Positions 37,385-51,200 are shown, counted from the first letter of the stretch. The stretch is 64,000 nt of DNA from Channallabes apus (GCA_030522415.1 CM060109.1:37488392-37552391), one strand, 5' to 3'. Notes: a model not told the origin generated them from the sequence alone. A program made the numbers and translations.

Positions 37385-37640
37385 CTGTTGTGATGGTGCA
37401 GCGGGTAGCATTGTGTCACGCTGTGTGACCTCAGTTCAATCCTGAGCTCAGGCTCTTGTCTGTGCATGTTCTCCCAGTGTCCGTGTGGGTGTCCTCCTGG
37501 TTGAGTTCTCTCATCAAGCCGACTACTACAAACTACCCCTGGATGTAAATTAGTGTGTATCCACTCAATTTTGATTGACTGTAGCTTTAACCTGTATAAA
37601 GCAGGTACTCGAGATGAGTCAATTATTGAGTGAATGAATA
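37385..37640 (+). repeat. SINE family S1, old copy
   Basis: Diverged: GATGGTGCAGCGGGTAGCAT, then CAGTTCAATCCTGAGCTCAG, GTGCATGTTCTCCCAGTGTC and GTGTGGGTGTCCTCCTGG keep the order of the S1 head and body. It ends in a GAATGAATGA-like tail. Confidence 0.65.
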
Positions 37641-37649
37641 ATTTAGAAA

Positions 37650-37960
37650 GCTTTCATCCGCCTTCATGAGGCTGGTAACTCTGAATTATCTATGTAAGTT
37701 TTGGTTTTGCTTTCCTGGGATGATCTTCATGACAGCCAGTTTCATCCTGGTGTGTGATGGGTTTTGCAAATGCACTTGCCAATACTGTTCTATTGTAGAA
37801 CAGCTGATGTTCGTATCTCAAAATAACCACTCACTGCTGTTATTAGGTTGGTACTTAACCTAATGCCATATGTGTTATTTCATAGTTTTGAAATCTCCAG
37901 TATTGTTTTTGCATATTCATTATTTATTCAGACCATTGCTCCTGCTTAGCTTTTCTGTAC
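37650..37960 (-). pseudogene. Tc1-like transposon relic (family T2, copy 2)
   Basis: Diverged second copy of the sequence at 20240-20520. Shared words in the same order include GACAGCCAGTTTCATCCTGG versus GAGAGCCAGTTTCATTATGG, TTTTGCAAATGCACTTG, and CATATGTGTTATTT-ATAGTTTTGAAATCTCC. Reading frame is lost. Confidence 0.65.
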
Positions 37961-39297
37961 GGATACTCAAGAAACATTTGTTAACTGCTTGTTGCCTTAG
38001 AAACAGGTGGTTGTCTTGTACTGAACAGGCAGGAAGAAATCTGCAATTCAGAGTAATGTATTAAGAGAGAGAGGGAGAGAGAAGGAATCTGCACCGTGAG
38101 AAATTGAAATGCAGTTTTCACTATACAGTAGTGCACCGTTGCGTTATTGTACCGTAAGGGCCCGGAATTAAACCATGAGGTTTCCCGAAACACGTCCTGA
38201 TTACGGTGATTCCAGTAGTTTAATTAAGGTTGTGAAATTGCATGTTGGATATGGACGAGTAGATCTTCCACTGATGTTTATGTGTGCATAATTTGTGAAC
38301 AGCAGTGATGAGAGTAATGAGATTGTTCAGTATCTCCTCCCAGCTCTTTTACACACAATCAGCTCCTTCTTGTAGTGCATCACACTGACGGCACGCTTTT
38401 CAGAGCTGAGAGCTAGCAGCAGCCTGCGTGGCCCCGATTATCTCGTCATTGAGGAACACGGAGGGATTGAGTTAAAGATTTGCTAGATAATAGAAATAAT
38501 ACACATTAATGATTGATCTCTTGGTGTTTTGATACTTTGTAAGCAGGTGGTAATTTTTTTTTTTAATAACAAAAATAATTTTAGTATAATTTGTTATTGT
38601 ACATTGTTATTGAATGATTGTGTATTACATTGACCTGTATAGCTGCTTTAGATTCCAGAAGGCAGTGTAGAGTAATTTGTTGCCCTGACAGTGGTATTAA
38701 TGTGTGAGCTAGAGAGGGGGATGTGATGTGATGGGATGGGGGGTGTGTTTGTGTTTGTGTCTGTGCTGGAGGATGATGACTGAATACTTTCATCACTCGT
38801 CTATAAAGGTACTTGTAGTGTTAGAGTGCAGTGAGATAAAAAAAAAAAAAATCAACACCTTCGCTAACAAATTACTCGAAATTGCAATCCAGGTTTGATC
38901 GAACGGGTCGGTTCTCAAAGGTTAAAGGTTAGTAACTCGTTTAAGTAATTCAGTATGACATTTTTGCCATCTGATCCAAGATCATCTCCCATGTCTGCTT
39001 CTCAGCCTGTTGATGTCTGATCTTAATACGGCCTCTTACACCATAGCTAATTTCAATCATGCACCCATTTGCTGTAGACGTGTTTGGGAAACAAGCTCCG
39101 TAACAAGCTCAGATGTAGATCGATGGTGCATGACAGTCACACTTGGGCTTTGTGTGCGCGGTGACGAGCAAACCACAATGAGGGCCATCTTTACACATTA
39201 ATATTCTCTTCCTGTCTTGAAGAGCTTAGATTGCAAACAGGCAAACAGTGCACTCACACTGGAGACCTCAGCACTGCTTTGTGCATCCTCAATGAGG

Positions 39298-39323
39298 TGT
39301 GTGTGTGTGTGTGTGTGTGTGTG
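39298..39323 (+). repeat. (GT)n microsatellite
   Basis: Perfect GT run, about 360 bases before exon B. Confidence 0.9.
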
Positions 39324-39447
39324 CTTGTATGTGGGCATGTTTTTATAGCTTAGCGGGGACAAAGCGTTAGAATTATTTGGTGACGGTTTTATTAGTGGTG
39401 ACGGTTTTATCTTATTCATTAATTCGCTGCATAGTTATGTCAGTTAG

Positions 39448-39840
<393 letters not shown>

Positions 39841-40499
39841 TAGAGAAAGACCGAGTGGGGGAAGGGGGTGTAAAGGACAAGAGAGGCAAATGAGAGACAT
39901 AGAATACAGAAATGTATAGCGTACGTGAAACAAGCCAGCTGTCTGGAGGACGACTGGAGGGATAGAAGAGTCCAAGAGACTTGTTTGAGTTTATGAGAGG
40001 AGCTGATCATTGCAGCTGGATCATAGACTTATTCCCACTGGAGTGACTCTACTCTTCACATAGGACTAACTTTAATCAGACTGCTGTGCGCAAGCATGTG
40101 CTTGTGTTTACATTGCGTTTAAGAGAGGACTTGCCCATAAGTGCACGTTATTGATTTGTGTTCAGCTGTCTAGTGATCCAAAGACATGGAGAGTGTGTAA
40201 GGCAGATAAAGTGCATGTTATGAAGGGTCTTGCTTATTCCTGACAGAGAGAAGTAGTCTGTACGTAAGTGTGAGGAGAAAGACGCGAAGGCTTTAAAATA
40301 ATTCCTTGTGTATTCTGTTTGCACTCACTACATCTTATAAGGCTTTTAAAACATTATTATTATTTCCTTGAAGAGAATTTTTGTTAATAGAAGAGATGTC
40401 TAAAAAATTAATGTGTTTTTCCATTCCTCTGTTTGACCAACTGTCAATTTTCAATAATGGATCAAATCGTATTAAGAAAAAAACGTTCAGATATTTTTA

Positions 40500-41070
40500 A
40501 ATATAAATTTTAACTTTTTTCATATCAATCTAAATATCATATCATTAATCATAATAATAAAATAAATTGTATTAATTAATCGTCCAATTTTATTAATTAT
40601 ACCCCCTAATTAGTCAATTAGTCCAACAGTTGTTGTTTCACAGTTAGCAGTAATCTTCTTCTACTTTACTGATTAATTATTTTATTAGCTTGGAAAGCGG
40701 TGTTGCCAGACTAGCTGTTAGCATGTGCTGTTCCACTGAGTGACATATCTGAAACACAACTGAGAGAGAACTACAGTGTTGTCTTTTTGAGATGCTTATA
40801 CTGTGTGTGTCGTCCATGTGTCTGTGTGTGCGCTGTGCTGAGATATTTCACTTCAACACAGCACGCAGAACAGCATTTTATTAGGCGTTCCTTTAAACAG
40901 TTACCACACATTGAACGATCAGATTATTGGGATAGTCTCCCTCCACCATGCTCCAGCTAAGTTGTGGACGAAAGTAAACATTGCGATCGACGCCCTCAAC
41001 AGAAGTCTACGTATTAACGTAATTGGTATAATCGATTATTTTGAGACGTCACTGCAGCCCTAGTGTGCAT
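40500..41070. mobile_element. Possible degraded hAT-like element
   Basis: The right edge, in reverse complement, reads CTAGGGCTGCAGTGACGTCT and then CAAAATAATCGATTATACC. CTAGGGCTGCA...TCGATTA is a common terminal sequence of fish hAT MITEs. The left part is rich in TTAATCGTCC / TTAGTCAATTAGTC. Boundaries are uncertain. Confidence 0.45.
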
Positions 41071-42342
41071 GTACAGAGCTGCATGACATATCATCTGAAA
41101 CAGCCAGTCAGAGTTCATTTTCTCCAGCCTCTGATTGGTCGGTTTTGTCACATGTCGTGCTGTGCCAATCAGAGTAAGCACAGGGTTGCTATGGTAAAAC
41201 AGCAAAATACAGTGCGAGCAGGTCCAGAAAAGCGAGTTTACTCTCAGGGATGACTCATGAATATAATGCTATATATTAGCTGTATGATTGTCCTTTTAGC
41301 TGCAAAATGTAATGTTTTGAGTCAGGGCTTATATTTTGTTGTCTTTATTGAAAAACAAAACATAAGTTCCTGATGTAAGGGAACCACTCGAGACATTTTA
41401 GTATCAAATCATATCATTTTCCCATCTTTACTATTTATTTAAGAGTCTCTCTTTTCACTGGTTTTGTATAAAATTGATACATTTCTATTTCTAAAAACTT
41501 ATTTATCTATTAGGAATAAATGTATCCAATTGTGTAAATGTAAAAGCTGTCTTTAATTTCTCCAAGTTCATATTTACTTATTTTGTTAATTCATTTAGAA
41601 AATCTATTTTCTGTTTCACTTATGTGCCATTTTTCAGTTTTCCCTCACTTCTCATATGATAATCTGGGGTTGTGTACAAACCTCTGGTGTTAGATTGGTT
41701 CAGGGGGTTTAGATGTAACCCATAATGTGGACCAGGCATTGGAACTACCTCTATGAGGAAGTGCATTTCCCCAGCCAATCAGAGCACAGGGACCAGAAAT
41801 TCCCATGTTCAGGAACTTATCTAGCATTTCCCACTCATTTTCATGCTTTTCCTTGCTTTTCCATTCTGCATGACTGATGAACAAAAAAAGGGCAAGTATA
41901 AGATTGTCAGTTAACAATTACATTCTTAATATTTAGCAATATATAGGCCAAAACATGTCTACGAGCTGTCAGCGGCTCTTCAGGCAGAGCTGGGCAGAAC
42001 TAGGCTGTGACAAGTATTGAGTTGGAGGGACGGTCTCTCGGTATACTGTATGAGATCACAATAGAGAGAAAATCTGATTTTCTTGTTTAAGCTCTGGCTA
42101 ATACAAACATGGTTAAATAGCAGAGAATGTTCTGTTCTCATGTTTGGAGAACAAAACGTAATGGAGACCCATCTGAATATCTAAATATGTTTAGTAACTT
42201 TAAAAAAAACTTTAATGATGATTCAACCTCAACTATTCCTGATTAAAAATATCATTATAAATTTGTCATATATCATTTAAATTTGTCTCTTTATTCCCCT
42301 TTTCATGAAATACTTTTGAAGTGGGTTTTCAGACAGTAATAG

Positions 42343-42600
42343 CAGTTGGTGACTCACACAGATGAGGCTCTGGGTTGTGGATCGGAGGGCTCGTGGTTCA
42401 AACCCTGCTACCACTGCGTCTCCACTTAACCCTAACTGCTGAAATATACCCAGCCTCTGTAGATTAAATTCTGGTCCCAAGCCTGGGAATGTTATGTGGG
42501 TTCGCAACAAGAAGGGCATCTGGTGTGATCTTGTGGCTCAAATGATCCAGCGTGGTGACCCCTAGAATATAAGGGACAAGGAGAAGAAGAATAGAAGAAG
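42343..42600 (+). repeat. SINE-like repeat with tRNA-like head
   Basis: Contains GTTGTGGATCGGAGGGCTCG and GTGGTTCAAACCCTG (B-box-like). The 3' part AAGAAGGGCATCTGGTGTGA, then GTGGTGACCCCTAGAATATA and (AGAAGAAG)n is a well-known tail type among fish LINE-mobilised repeats. Confidence 0.7.
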
Positions 42601-42610
42601 AATATTCAAT

Positions 42611-42830
42611 TATATGTACTTTTTACAGCACAGCGAAATTTCTTCTTCGCATATCCCAATTAGGAAACTGGGGTCAGAGCGCAGGGTCAGCCAGTTTACA
42701 GCGCCCCTGGAGCAGATCGGGTTAAGGGCCTTGCTCAAGGGCTCAACAGTGGCAACTTGCCGATGCTGGGGTTCGAACCCCCGACCTTCCGATCAGTAAC
42801 CCACAGCCCGGCTGAGCCACCACTGCTCAA
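42611..42830 (-). repeat. tRNA-headed SINE, family S3
   Basis: Read on the minus strand, the head has GTGGCTCAGCCGGGCTGTGG and the B-box-like GGGGGTTCGAACCCC. The body on the plus strand includes GGGGTCAGAGCGCAGGGTCA and GGGTTAAGGGCCTTGCTCAA. The latter block is shared with family S2. Confidence 0.8.
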
Positions 42831-43761
42831 AGAACAAGGAAAAAAAATAAAAAAATATGAACTTTACAAACTTTTGGAGTTCTTGTTTGTCCAACTATAC
42901 TGTATGAAGTTGAATTTAATGGAAATCTTTGCATCCTCACCGATTTTCAAGACAGAATTTCATATTAATTTAATTGTGATATCTCATTATAACCTGTTAC
43001 TTGATGTAAATATAATAATAATTAAGTTTAAGTAAACAGTTGTCTTTATTGGCAGGGTTTATATCTCTGTTATAGTTAATGTGTGTTTGTTTAAATCAGT
43101 CAAGAGATAGCGGAACAAATCGATTCATTTATCTATTGTAATTTTTTTGACTCACTGACTCCAAAATTGATTTTTTTATTATACAGTACACCAGATGATT
43201 GCCATTGACTGGAATTGGCTGATTTTCAGCTTGATGGCCCTGAACAGTAATTGTAAATGCATTTTTACAATGTTACATTATGAACAGCTGTGTGTGTTAA
43301 AAAGCCTCCGATCAGCCCTTTTCTCCAGACTCTGCGAGTGAGTTAGTCTCATTACGCACTCATTAGACACACTTACGCCAGTCTCAAAACACCATGACTT
43401 GGAACTCACCTGCATCAGAAGCTGCATGTGTCCGTGCTCTTGCAACTGATCAGCAGGCACTTGTATTTAAGTTGAGGACAATGTAAATTAAATCAGAACC
43501 TGGGTATCGTGATATCATTGGTGTAATTTTATAGAGTTGAGGTGGAGAAATACAAACACAGCCTGAAAAAAACCTCTACAAAGACAGAAAAACCCATAAC
43601 CAACAGTAGGGACTAGTGAGGTTCTCCAAGGCCAATCTGACATTTGTTAAACATTTAAATGCCATCTAGATTGCTGGATTGTTAATCTTAGCACACACGT
43701 TCGAACACTTATATGAAGTGACATCTGCAAACCCTGTTACTTGGAGATTAAGATTAGGACA

Positions 43762-43767
<6 letters not shown>

Positions 43768-43829
<62 letters not shown>
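43768..43829 (+). repeat. (TA)n microsatellite
   Basis: Perfect AT run of about 60 bases, followed by GTGTGTGT and a shorter TA patch. Confidence 0.95.
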
Positions 43830-43833
<4 letters not shown>

Positions 43834-44507
43834 GTGTGTGTGTATATACATATAAAAGATAAAACTATTTATAATTCACATATTAGAGTTTTTCATTAGT
43901 GTCAGTGATGATGAATTAAATGTTCTGTGCCATACACCTCCTTATTTGTTCAGCTGATTGGAATCAAGCACCAGTTTAGCAGCTTTTCACAGAAGGACCT
44001 GACGTGATCAGATGCTGCTGAATAATTGGAAGAGAAGGAAAGAGAGTAGAATCAGGACAGATTGGGTTTCAAAGCATTGTGATGGTTTTAACTTTGGAGC
44101 AGTTTTGTCCTTGGATTGTTTTGGTACAGATGAATAATGTGCCGAGTGATCTTACTCCAAACACGTGTCTGTGTGTGACTAATGAGAAGCTGATTTATTT
44201 GCTGAAACGGTGGATGCGGCTGGATCTGTTTGGAGTGTGAAAAAAAAGCTGAACTCGGAATGAACTCTCAGCACTCGCCTCAAAAGGGAATCTGTTGATC
44301 GGCATGCGGTTTATTGGTTCAAGGCTTTGATATTTATCTTTAAGCTTAATTTTTGTAGACCGTTCGTCTGTAGTCGTAAAGCCATTTCTCTCTCCCTTAC
44401 TCCTCTCTCTCAGTATTATCAGAAAGCTGAAAAAGATACCAGCGTTTACATGATCGGATTTAACAGTGTGTGTGTGTACATGGAACATCAAAGCTTAAAA
44501 GCCTGCC

Positions 44508-44540
44508 TGTGTGTGTGTGTGTGTGTGTGTGTGTTTTTAG
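44508..44540 (+). promoter_or_regulatory. tanc1: (TG)13-T5-AG splice acceptor of tanc1 exon C
   Basis: TG dinucleotides fill 44508-44533, five T follow (44534-44538) and AG ends the intron. There is no other pyrimidine tract. The layout resembles the (TG)m-Tn acceptor of human CFTR exon 9, where TG and T length set exon inclusion and TDP-43 binds the UG run (known); relevance here is inference. Confidence 0.85.
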
Positions 44541-44912
<372 letters not shown>

Positions 44913-47019
44913 TGACATTCACACCCTGTATACGAGCTATCATTGTTCTTTGCCTTAGTTACTGTATTATACATGAATATGGCATCAATCTTTTATTCAC
45001 AGTCTATTGTTGTTGCGAGATGCTGATCATCCATGCTACTTCTGCTGTAAGACATTTTCTGAATGGTGCATGCCTGATCAAAAGATTTAATGTAAAGGTT
45101 TTTTTTCTTAATTATACTCCAAGGCAGCTGAAACGTTCGAGTTGCTCTCAGATATCTGTGATGCCTTTATGTGGTTTCTCTCATTGCTGTGTGGAATAGA
45201 AAATGTCATTCAAAAGTAGAATATGTTTACAGCTCTATAGATAGAACAGGCTTGTGTGTGTCATGATTTGATTTTTTTTTTTTTTTTTTTTTTACTTGTT
45301 GAAATACTAGAACTGTGCATCACAAGGTTCACATTTTTATCTCTTGCGAATGCATATGCACATTGAAAGCAAGTGAAATATGTTTATAGTGGTTTTTTTA
45401 TTTGCATAAATCACTCAGTCGGATCTCAGTGAGCAGTGTTCCTGTTTATCACATCTGGCGAGTGACAAAACATGCTTCTGCTAATAACCACAAAAACTAA
45501 ATTGCAACTATTCTGGAGTACCACTCATAGCTTTAGCAATAATCGCAATAATGTTACAGTTGTGCAGTGAGGGGGGGGGGCAACTAAACAATAAAGCATT
45601 AATTAAATCTTTGTGGAGTGAGACATAATGAGAGGGGGGAAAGATAAAGGGTTGATAATGACTTAAAGCTGTTTAAGAACGTGAGAGAATATGCTGTTTG
45701 GAATGTCTATTTTTTTTTCCCTTTACTGGGTGATGTGGCCTTTTTTCCACTCTATAATGAAAATCTGAACTCATCTCCTGCTCTCTGATACCCAAGATTA
45801 AAGTTTTTTTCCCCCTCAGAGTGTGTGATTCTGCATAGCAGCAAGAATTCTCTCAAGGACTACACACATCCACTTATTATTTATTTGGAAAGGTCTTTAC
45901 CGCATGTTGCATTTGTTTGCAGCATAGAGACACACTTCTGCATGAATGTCTATGGAATATTCGCCTAGACGAAATATACCAGTTTGCAATTCAATAGATC
46001 TGTCTGTTAAATACACGTTGCATATGTAAATATGTCACTGCATTAATGTAGAATTTCTTTCCCCCTTCAATCCTTGAGCTTTTTGTTTTGTCGCTGGCAT
46101 GATTCTTTTCTTTTTTTTGCCCTTAACAAGTGCTGCAGTGGGTGTTTGAAGTAGAAAATCCTCAATGTCATTTTTACGAAACCAGAAACACTGATGAAGA
46201 GACAGAGGATAAAGATAGAGTATAAAACAGGAAATGATTGCTCCCTGTATTTAAAGAGTATCTCAGATTGTTTGGCAGGTCTGTGTTTTCCAGCTTTTTA
46301 GGCTATCTGAAACAACTGGAAAAGATTACAGGGTTTATTTTTATGTTCTTCCTTTTTTTAAGGCTTCTAGTCTGTTCTGATAAATGGACATTTGAAATAC
46401 TGACATGTCTAACTGCACTAGGTTTTAATTTGAGTTTGTTCTTTGGTTTCTGTCATCCTGTAAATGCTCACGTTGTCATTCTGCATCATTGTGGTTTATG
46501 ATGCATTAACCCTAGTGTTGTCTGTTCACACGTTTTATATGGTTTATGTACAACACAATTGTTTTTTTGTAGGTAATTGAATGCTTTATTAAATAATTAA
46601 AAGCACCAAGACAGGATATGGTATAGAATTGCTATTTGTAACTGTGACTTTATAAACTGTACACTGTGTACCTGCTGGGCTGGTGAGAATCACCTGGATA
46701 CCATCATGTGATACCATCATCTTCTGACACGGTCACAAAGTGATGTGACACAGTATTCACAATGAATGCTGCTGTCATACATGCATTTTTCCTTCCAAGG
46801 TTTTTATTTTTGTTGAGCTCTTACTGAGTTGGAGCTGTCTCAGAATGTTGTTAGACTTTGGACAGCTCTGTTAAAATGGCAGGTTTTTGTAAAGTAAAAG
46901 CTTGGCACTAAGATAAATAATGCCAGGTATTTCCGAGCTTTAACATGAAACTGCTTAGTGTGCAAATAAAGCAACTATCACAGCTTTCAATTCAATACAG
47001 TGTTTTCTGTATGGGACTT

Positions 47020-47210
47020 TTGACAATGTTCATTGTCGCAATGTAAATTTATATGATAAATTTTAGGATATAAATTAGACTATATAGACTATAACTATCA
47101 GTTTGTACTTCGAGGGCGACGATGGCAATCAAAAACTCACTCCAATTGCAATAGGAAGAAACCTTGAGAGGAACCAGACTCAACAGGGAACCTCGTTTGG
47201 GTGATGGAGG
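47020..47210 (-). repeat. L2 LINE 3' fragment
   Basis: Contains AGGAAGAAACCTTGAGAGGA then ACCAGACTCAACAGGGAACC, the exact reverse complement of the 3' part of the L2 at 20998-23698 (near 23250-23290). At the 47020 end, GACAATGTTCATTGTCGC matches the terminal AGACAATGACCATTGT of that L2. Confidence 0.85.
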
Positions 47211-47726
47211 ATATCTTTGGGAGAACATGGGCGAACTTTGGGAGAACATCTTGTTTCCTTTTATGCTTCCTGTGTTGTGACGGTACTACTTCTGGGTCCT
47301 AGTGCCAGTCGCGGAGTGAGTGTGTGTGACATTTAATTTTTGTTTAATAATATTTATTTTTATTTAAAAAAACAGGCAAGCCAAAGAGACTATTTAGTTT
47401 AAAAGATGCTCTTGTTTTAAGACACTATTGATGAGTGTATGGTTACACGTAAATATAAAGTAATGTTTGAAAGTAATTCATATTGTGTTGGCAGGTTTAT
47501 AGTAACAGCAAACCAGAAGTCAGAATATCTGCTGAGGGGTTTAAGTCATTCATAGTGTTTTGAAGTCTAAATATTTGCAACTTCCTTGACATATAGTTTC
47601 TTTTTAGCCTGAATTTGATTTAATTACATCAGACGAATATCTATTACCTGTTTATTTTTAGTATGATCATTACATATAAATGATTTTTTTTTTAATAGAC
47701 AATAATAATAATAAATGCATTTCTCT

Positions 47727-47815
47727 AGGGAAATGTTATATCGCAAGAAATATCGTTATCGCAATATTCAACAATATTGCATATCGCATATTTTCCTAAT
47801 ATCGTGCAGCCCTAG
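47727..47815 (-). repeat. TIR-type repeat end (CTAGGGCTGCACGATATTAG)
   Basis: In reverse complement it begins CTAGGGCTGCACGATATTAG and continues with GATATTG / GCGATA-rich sequence, a frequent fish MITE end. The sequence at 14160-14235 (GGTCTGGATGATATTTTGGT, ATTGATATCCTGATATATTA) may be a distant relative. Confidence 0.55.
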
Positions 47816-48739
47816 CAGAAACCCTAAAACACAATGCGTCTACCATCATGCGTTATCATGGTTCTTTGGTGATGTGCTTTTATTTTGCATCAAATACCTG
47901 TTGGAATTATAGAATTATCATTTTGGAACTTTGACTCCTCAGACCTTGACACATTTTGCCTTGTGGGTTAAAGTGATTAAGTACATCAAAGAATTGCCCA
48001 CCCTGCCCTGTACCCCAGAGATGTAAATAATATGAGAGATTGTTGACACACATCCGAAGAGTGAACAATACTGAATGGATCTTTTCCAATTTATCTCCTG
48101 ATTGATATCTTTCAATACAAACGATACTGTTTGTAATTTGTACCTTTTAGGTTTTTGTTCATGCTTTCAAGCGATCTGATGAAAACAAGATGTCAAAAAT
48201 GACATCAGAAATAATGTATGTATAGCCAATAATATCAGTAGTATGTTCAGAAATCATGGGTTTAACTACTTTAGAAGGTCCAATAAGATACATTTGAACC
48301 CATGCAAGTTAAATGAAACCCCCCATCAGAGTGCAAAGAGTCTTTTTCCTAAAGTATTTTTTAGCTGACAAAGCTTTCAGGGAAACTTATTGGAGCTCAG
48401 CATCTCGTTTAAACATGTAAAGAGAATTGTAGCACACACATGCACCTTTTATAAAGAGTGTAATATGTTTGAGCAACCAAAGATTTATCCTGGATTGATT
48501 TTCCGCACTGTATTATCACTGTACGTAAGTATACAGTATAGTAATCCTAATAAGATATACAGTATTCAGATGTTAAGAAGGAAAGAGTTTGTGTAATTCA
48601 GCAATTTGTTCAATCCATTTGCAATGCCATCTATTTATTCTCCTTCCAAATGCAAACAGAAATAGCAAGAAAGAGCTTTTTGGAGCTCGTTTTTCACTCA
48701 GTTGCAGACAGCATTACTTATGTGCTCTTTCCTGTACAG

Positions 48740-49036
48740 CTACCATCACTAGCTCTTCTGAGAATGACGGGTCGAGTCTGGAGTGGAGTAGAGAAGGCAG
48801 TGTGAGGATTACCGGGCATCATGTACTGGCACCGCCCACCATGCGCACAGAAACCTGCTCTCCTGTGGCCGAGGAAGAAGTGCCCACTTCCTACACCGAG
48901 GCCTCTGGGGCTATCAGGAATGCAGCCACGGCAACAGCGGGGGCAGTGGCTTCAGGATTTAATGCTGAAGGACCAGTCCACTATCCAACACAGAACTCCT
49001 CCAGCCTTATGATGCCCAGACCCAACTCGGTGGCAG
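48740..49036 (+). CDS. tanc1: tanc1 coding exon D (ATITSSSEND ... SPVAEEE ... MPRPNSVA)
   Basis: An exon of 297 bases: two bases completing the Ala codon left by exon C, 98 codons and one trailing base (phase 1). The translation reads (A)TITSSSENDGSSLEWSREGS, then TETCSPVAEEE, then a poorly conserved Ala-rich middle, and ends SSSLMMPRPNSVA. Each conserved block has a recalled TANC1 counterpart: ATITSSSENDDRSGSSLEW, CSPVAEEE and SSSLIMPRPNSVA. The acceptor is TGTACAG ending at 48739 after a CT-rich tract. The donor is GTACAG at 49037. The open frame continues about 150 bases upstream into the intron, but the conserved start and matching phase place the true exon start at 48740. The Ala/Thr-rich middle (about residues 55-75 of the exon) is the fastest-changing part. 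Confidence 0.94.
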
Positions 49037-50104
49037 GTACAGGGTGAAGCTTTTGTTTTTCGTTTCTGTTCACTTTTTCATTATTAATAATGCTTGTTTT
49101 TGTGCAATACCATAATCTGTGATTGGACTTGAGGCTTTTGCGAAAAATACACAGAACATATCCAGAACTAACTGATTCACAGGGGGGTCAGAAACTTGTT
49201 TTCCTTTATGAAGTTGTGGGCGTCTTGTGAACTGTGAGGGAGTAACGCTCTCTACTGTTGGTGACCTTATTTGAGACTTGAGATAGTTCAGATTGAGATT
49301 GAAGAAGAGGAAGAAGAGTACTCCAAGTTTTAGGAAGCATAGAGAGCTAATGAGCAAGAAGGTTCTGTGGATTGTGGTGCTTTCATGTTTGTGTGCTTGA
49401 GAGAGAGAGTTGGAGAAATAGAACATGATGCATTCTTTCTAGGATATTAGAAAGACTCTGCTTAAGACTCTGTAGGTTCTACAGTATTTGTCTGATACTA
49501 CCAGTGAAAATGGCATGAATGCTACTTCATTTTGTTTGCTCTGACAGTACATTAAGCAACGCGTTCTTCACATAACCGACATTAAAAGAAAGCATGTGGC
49601 AGTGCAGCAACTTTTAACAGCTTATTGTAAAAAAATGAAATTAGTGGGGGGAAAACTATTGCATCCAAAACTCATGTTGTTGCTCCAGTTCTGTGGGAGA
49701 TGGAAATAGGGGGGAAATTATCATTTTCCTGCTGGAGAGTCTGACTGGTGGTAATTAATTAAAGGGGACAGTTAAAATCGACTTGAGTGTCCTGTGTATG
49801 CGTGTTCGTGCATGTGGATTAGACTGAAGGAAACCGTGTTCATGCGAGTGCTTTTATGTGAGTGTTTACGGAGTCGCATTTACTTTGCACGCTGTTCGTC
49901 TTTAGTGTCTTTAGCATTACTCTTTACTGTGCATTTTACAGATTCATAACCCACGCTGCACTGCCTCTGAACTGCAGACTCTGCAGCGTCCACATACTCA
50001 CTCACACTGACAGCTTTCTCTCTTCTAGACATTAACTCCTATCTCAATTTCACTCACTCATTTGCACACACAATAACATCTCTCTCTCTGTCTCTCTCTT
50101 TCAC

Positions 50105-50107
<3 letters not shown>

Positions 50108-50140
<33 letters not shown>
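50108..50140 (+). repeat. (CA)n microsatellite
   Basis: Perfect CA run preceded by a CT-rich patch (50081-50102). Confidence 0.93.
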
Positions 50141-50141
<1 letters not shown>

Positions 50142-50299
50142 GCACAAATAATCTATCTCTGGGCCAAAAAATAATAGCCTTGTCCTCTGAGCCATATCAC
50201 CATGTGAGATGTCTCTGCTTCAGGTTCTGTCTGGATGATGTCATCTTTAAAGGCAAGAGAGTCACATCTTTGAATTTGTTTATTTGTTTGGTGCTCTTC

Positions 50300-51200
50300 A
50301 AAAACAGTCACGTTCAAAAGTTAGTCCCCTCGCTTTTTTTTTGTGTAAAAACGTAATAAAAATCATCTGATTGTACCGATTGTCTGTAATAGGAAAATAC
50401 AACCTCAGATGAACAACATGTGTCTTTATTTAACAAAAATGAAGCTAAAAGGAAAAAAATTATTCAGCATCTTGTAGATCATATCTTGTAGGCATAATTT
50501 CCTTTATGACTTTATCAGTCTCTCACATTGTCGTGGAGGAATTTTGGCCCATTCTTCTTTTTCAACATTTCTTCAGTTCATTGGATTTTTTGGGCATTTG
50601 ATTATGCACAGCTCTCTTAAGGTCGCGCCACATCATTTCAATTGCATTAAGGTCTGTATTTTGACTATGCCATTCTAAAACCTTGATTTTGGTCCTGTTG
50701 CATGTCCAATTTTGACCAAGCTTTAACTGTCCTCACGTTTACCTCCAAAATACTCTGGTATACAGAGGAGTTTGTGGTCAACTGAATGACTGCAAGATCC
50801 CACGTCCTGTATCCGCAAAACAAGTCCAAATCATCACCCCTCCACCACTCTGCTTGACAGTTGGCATGGGTTTTTGTTTAAATGCTGATTAATGCCCAGT
50901 GCGGACAACATGGCACTTGACATTAAGGCCATACATCACTGCTTTGGTCTCATCTGTTCATAGGACATTGTTCCAGAAGCCTTGTGCTTTGTTCAGGTGC
51001 ATTTTTTTTCTGAAACTCAGTCATGCTTCCATGTTCATTTTAGACAGAAGAGGGAGGGACAGTGGCTCTTTGCCCGCGTGATTGGTTCTGGTGTCATTTT
51101 TTTCATGGCTAGCATTAAGAACTGGCCTTTGGTGCCTGTGAGTATAGGTATACCTTGTGTGCCCATGATCCTGTCATGAGTTTAATAGCATATAGGTGAT
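50300..51200 (-). pseudogene. Tc1/mariner transposase relic (family T3)
   Basis: On the minus strand, conceptual translation gives FWNNVL-TDETKAVMYGLNV (first catalytic Asp in TDET), SAFKQKPMPTVKQSGG, MIWTCFADTGRG and QDHGHTRYTYTHRHQ-like upstream text, with scattered stops. The plus-strand start at about 50308 may be a terminal repeat. It is decayed and belongs to a family different from the elements at 9052 and 27310. Confidence 0.7.

Noticed and set aside
48589..49047. Use of the ATG at 48589 as the start of a separate gene
   Set aside because: The reading frame simply runs from intron into tanc1 exon D; acceptor, phase and conserved start place the coding exon at 48740.
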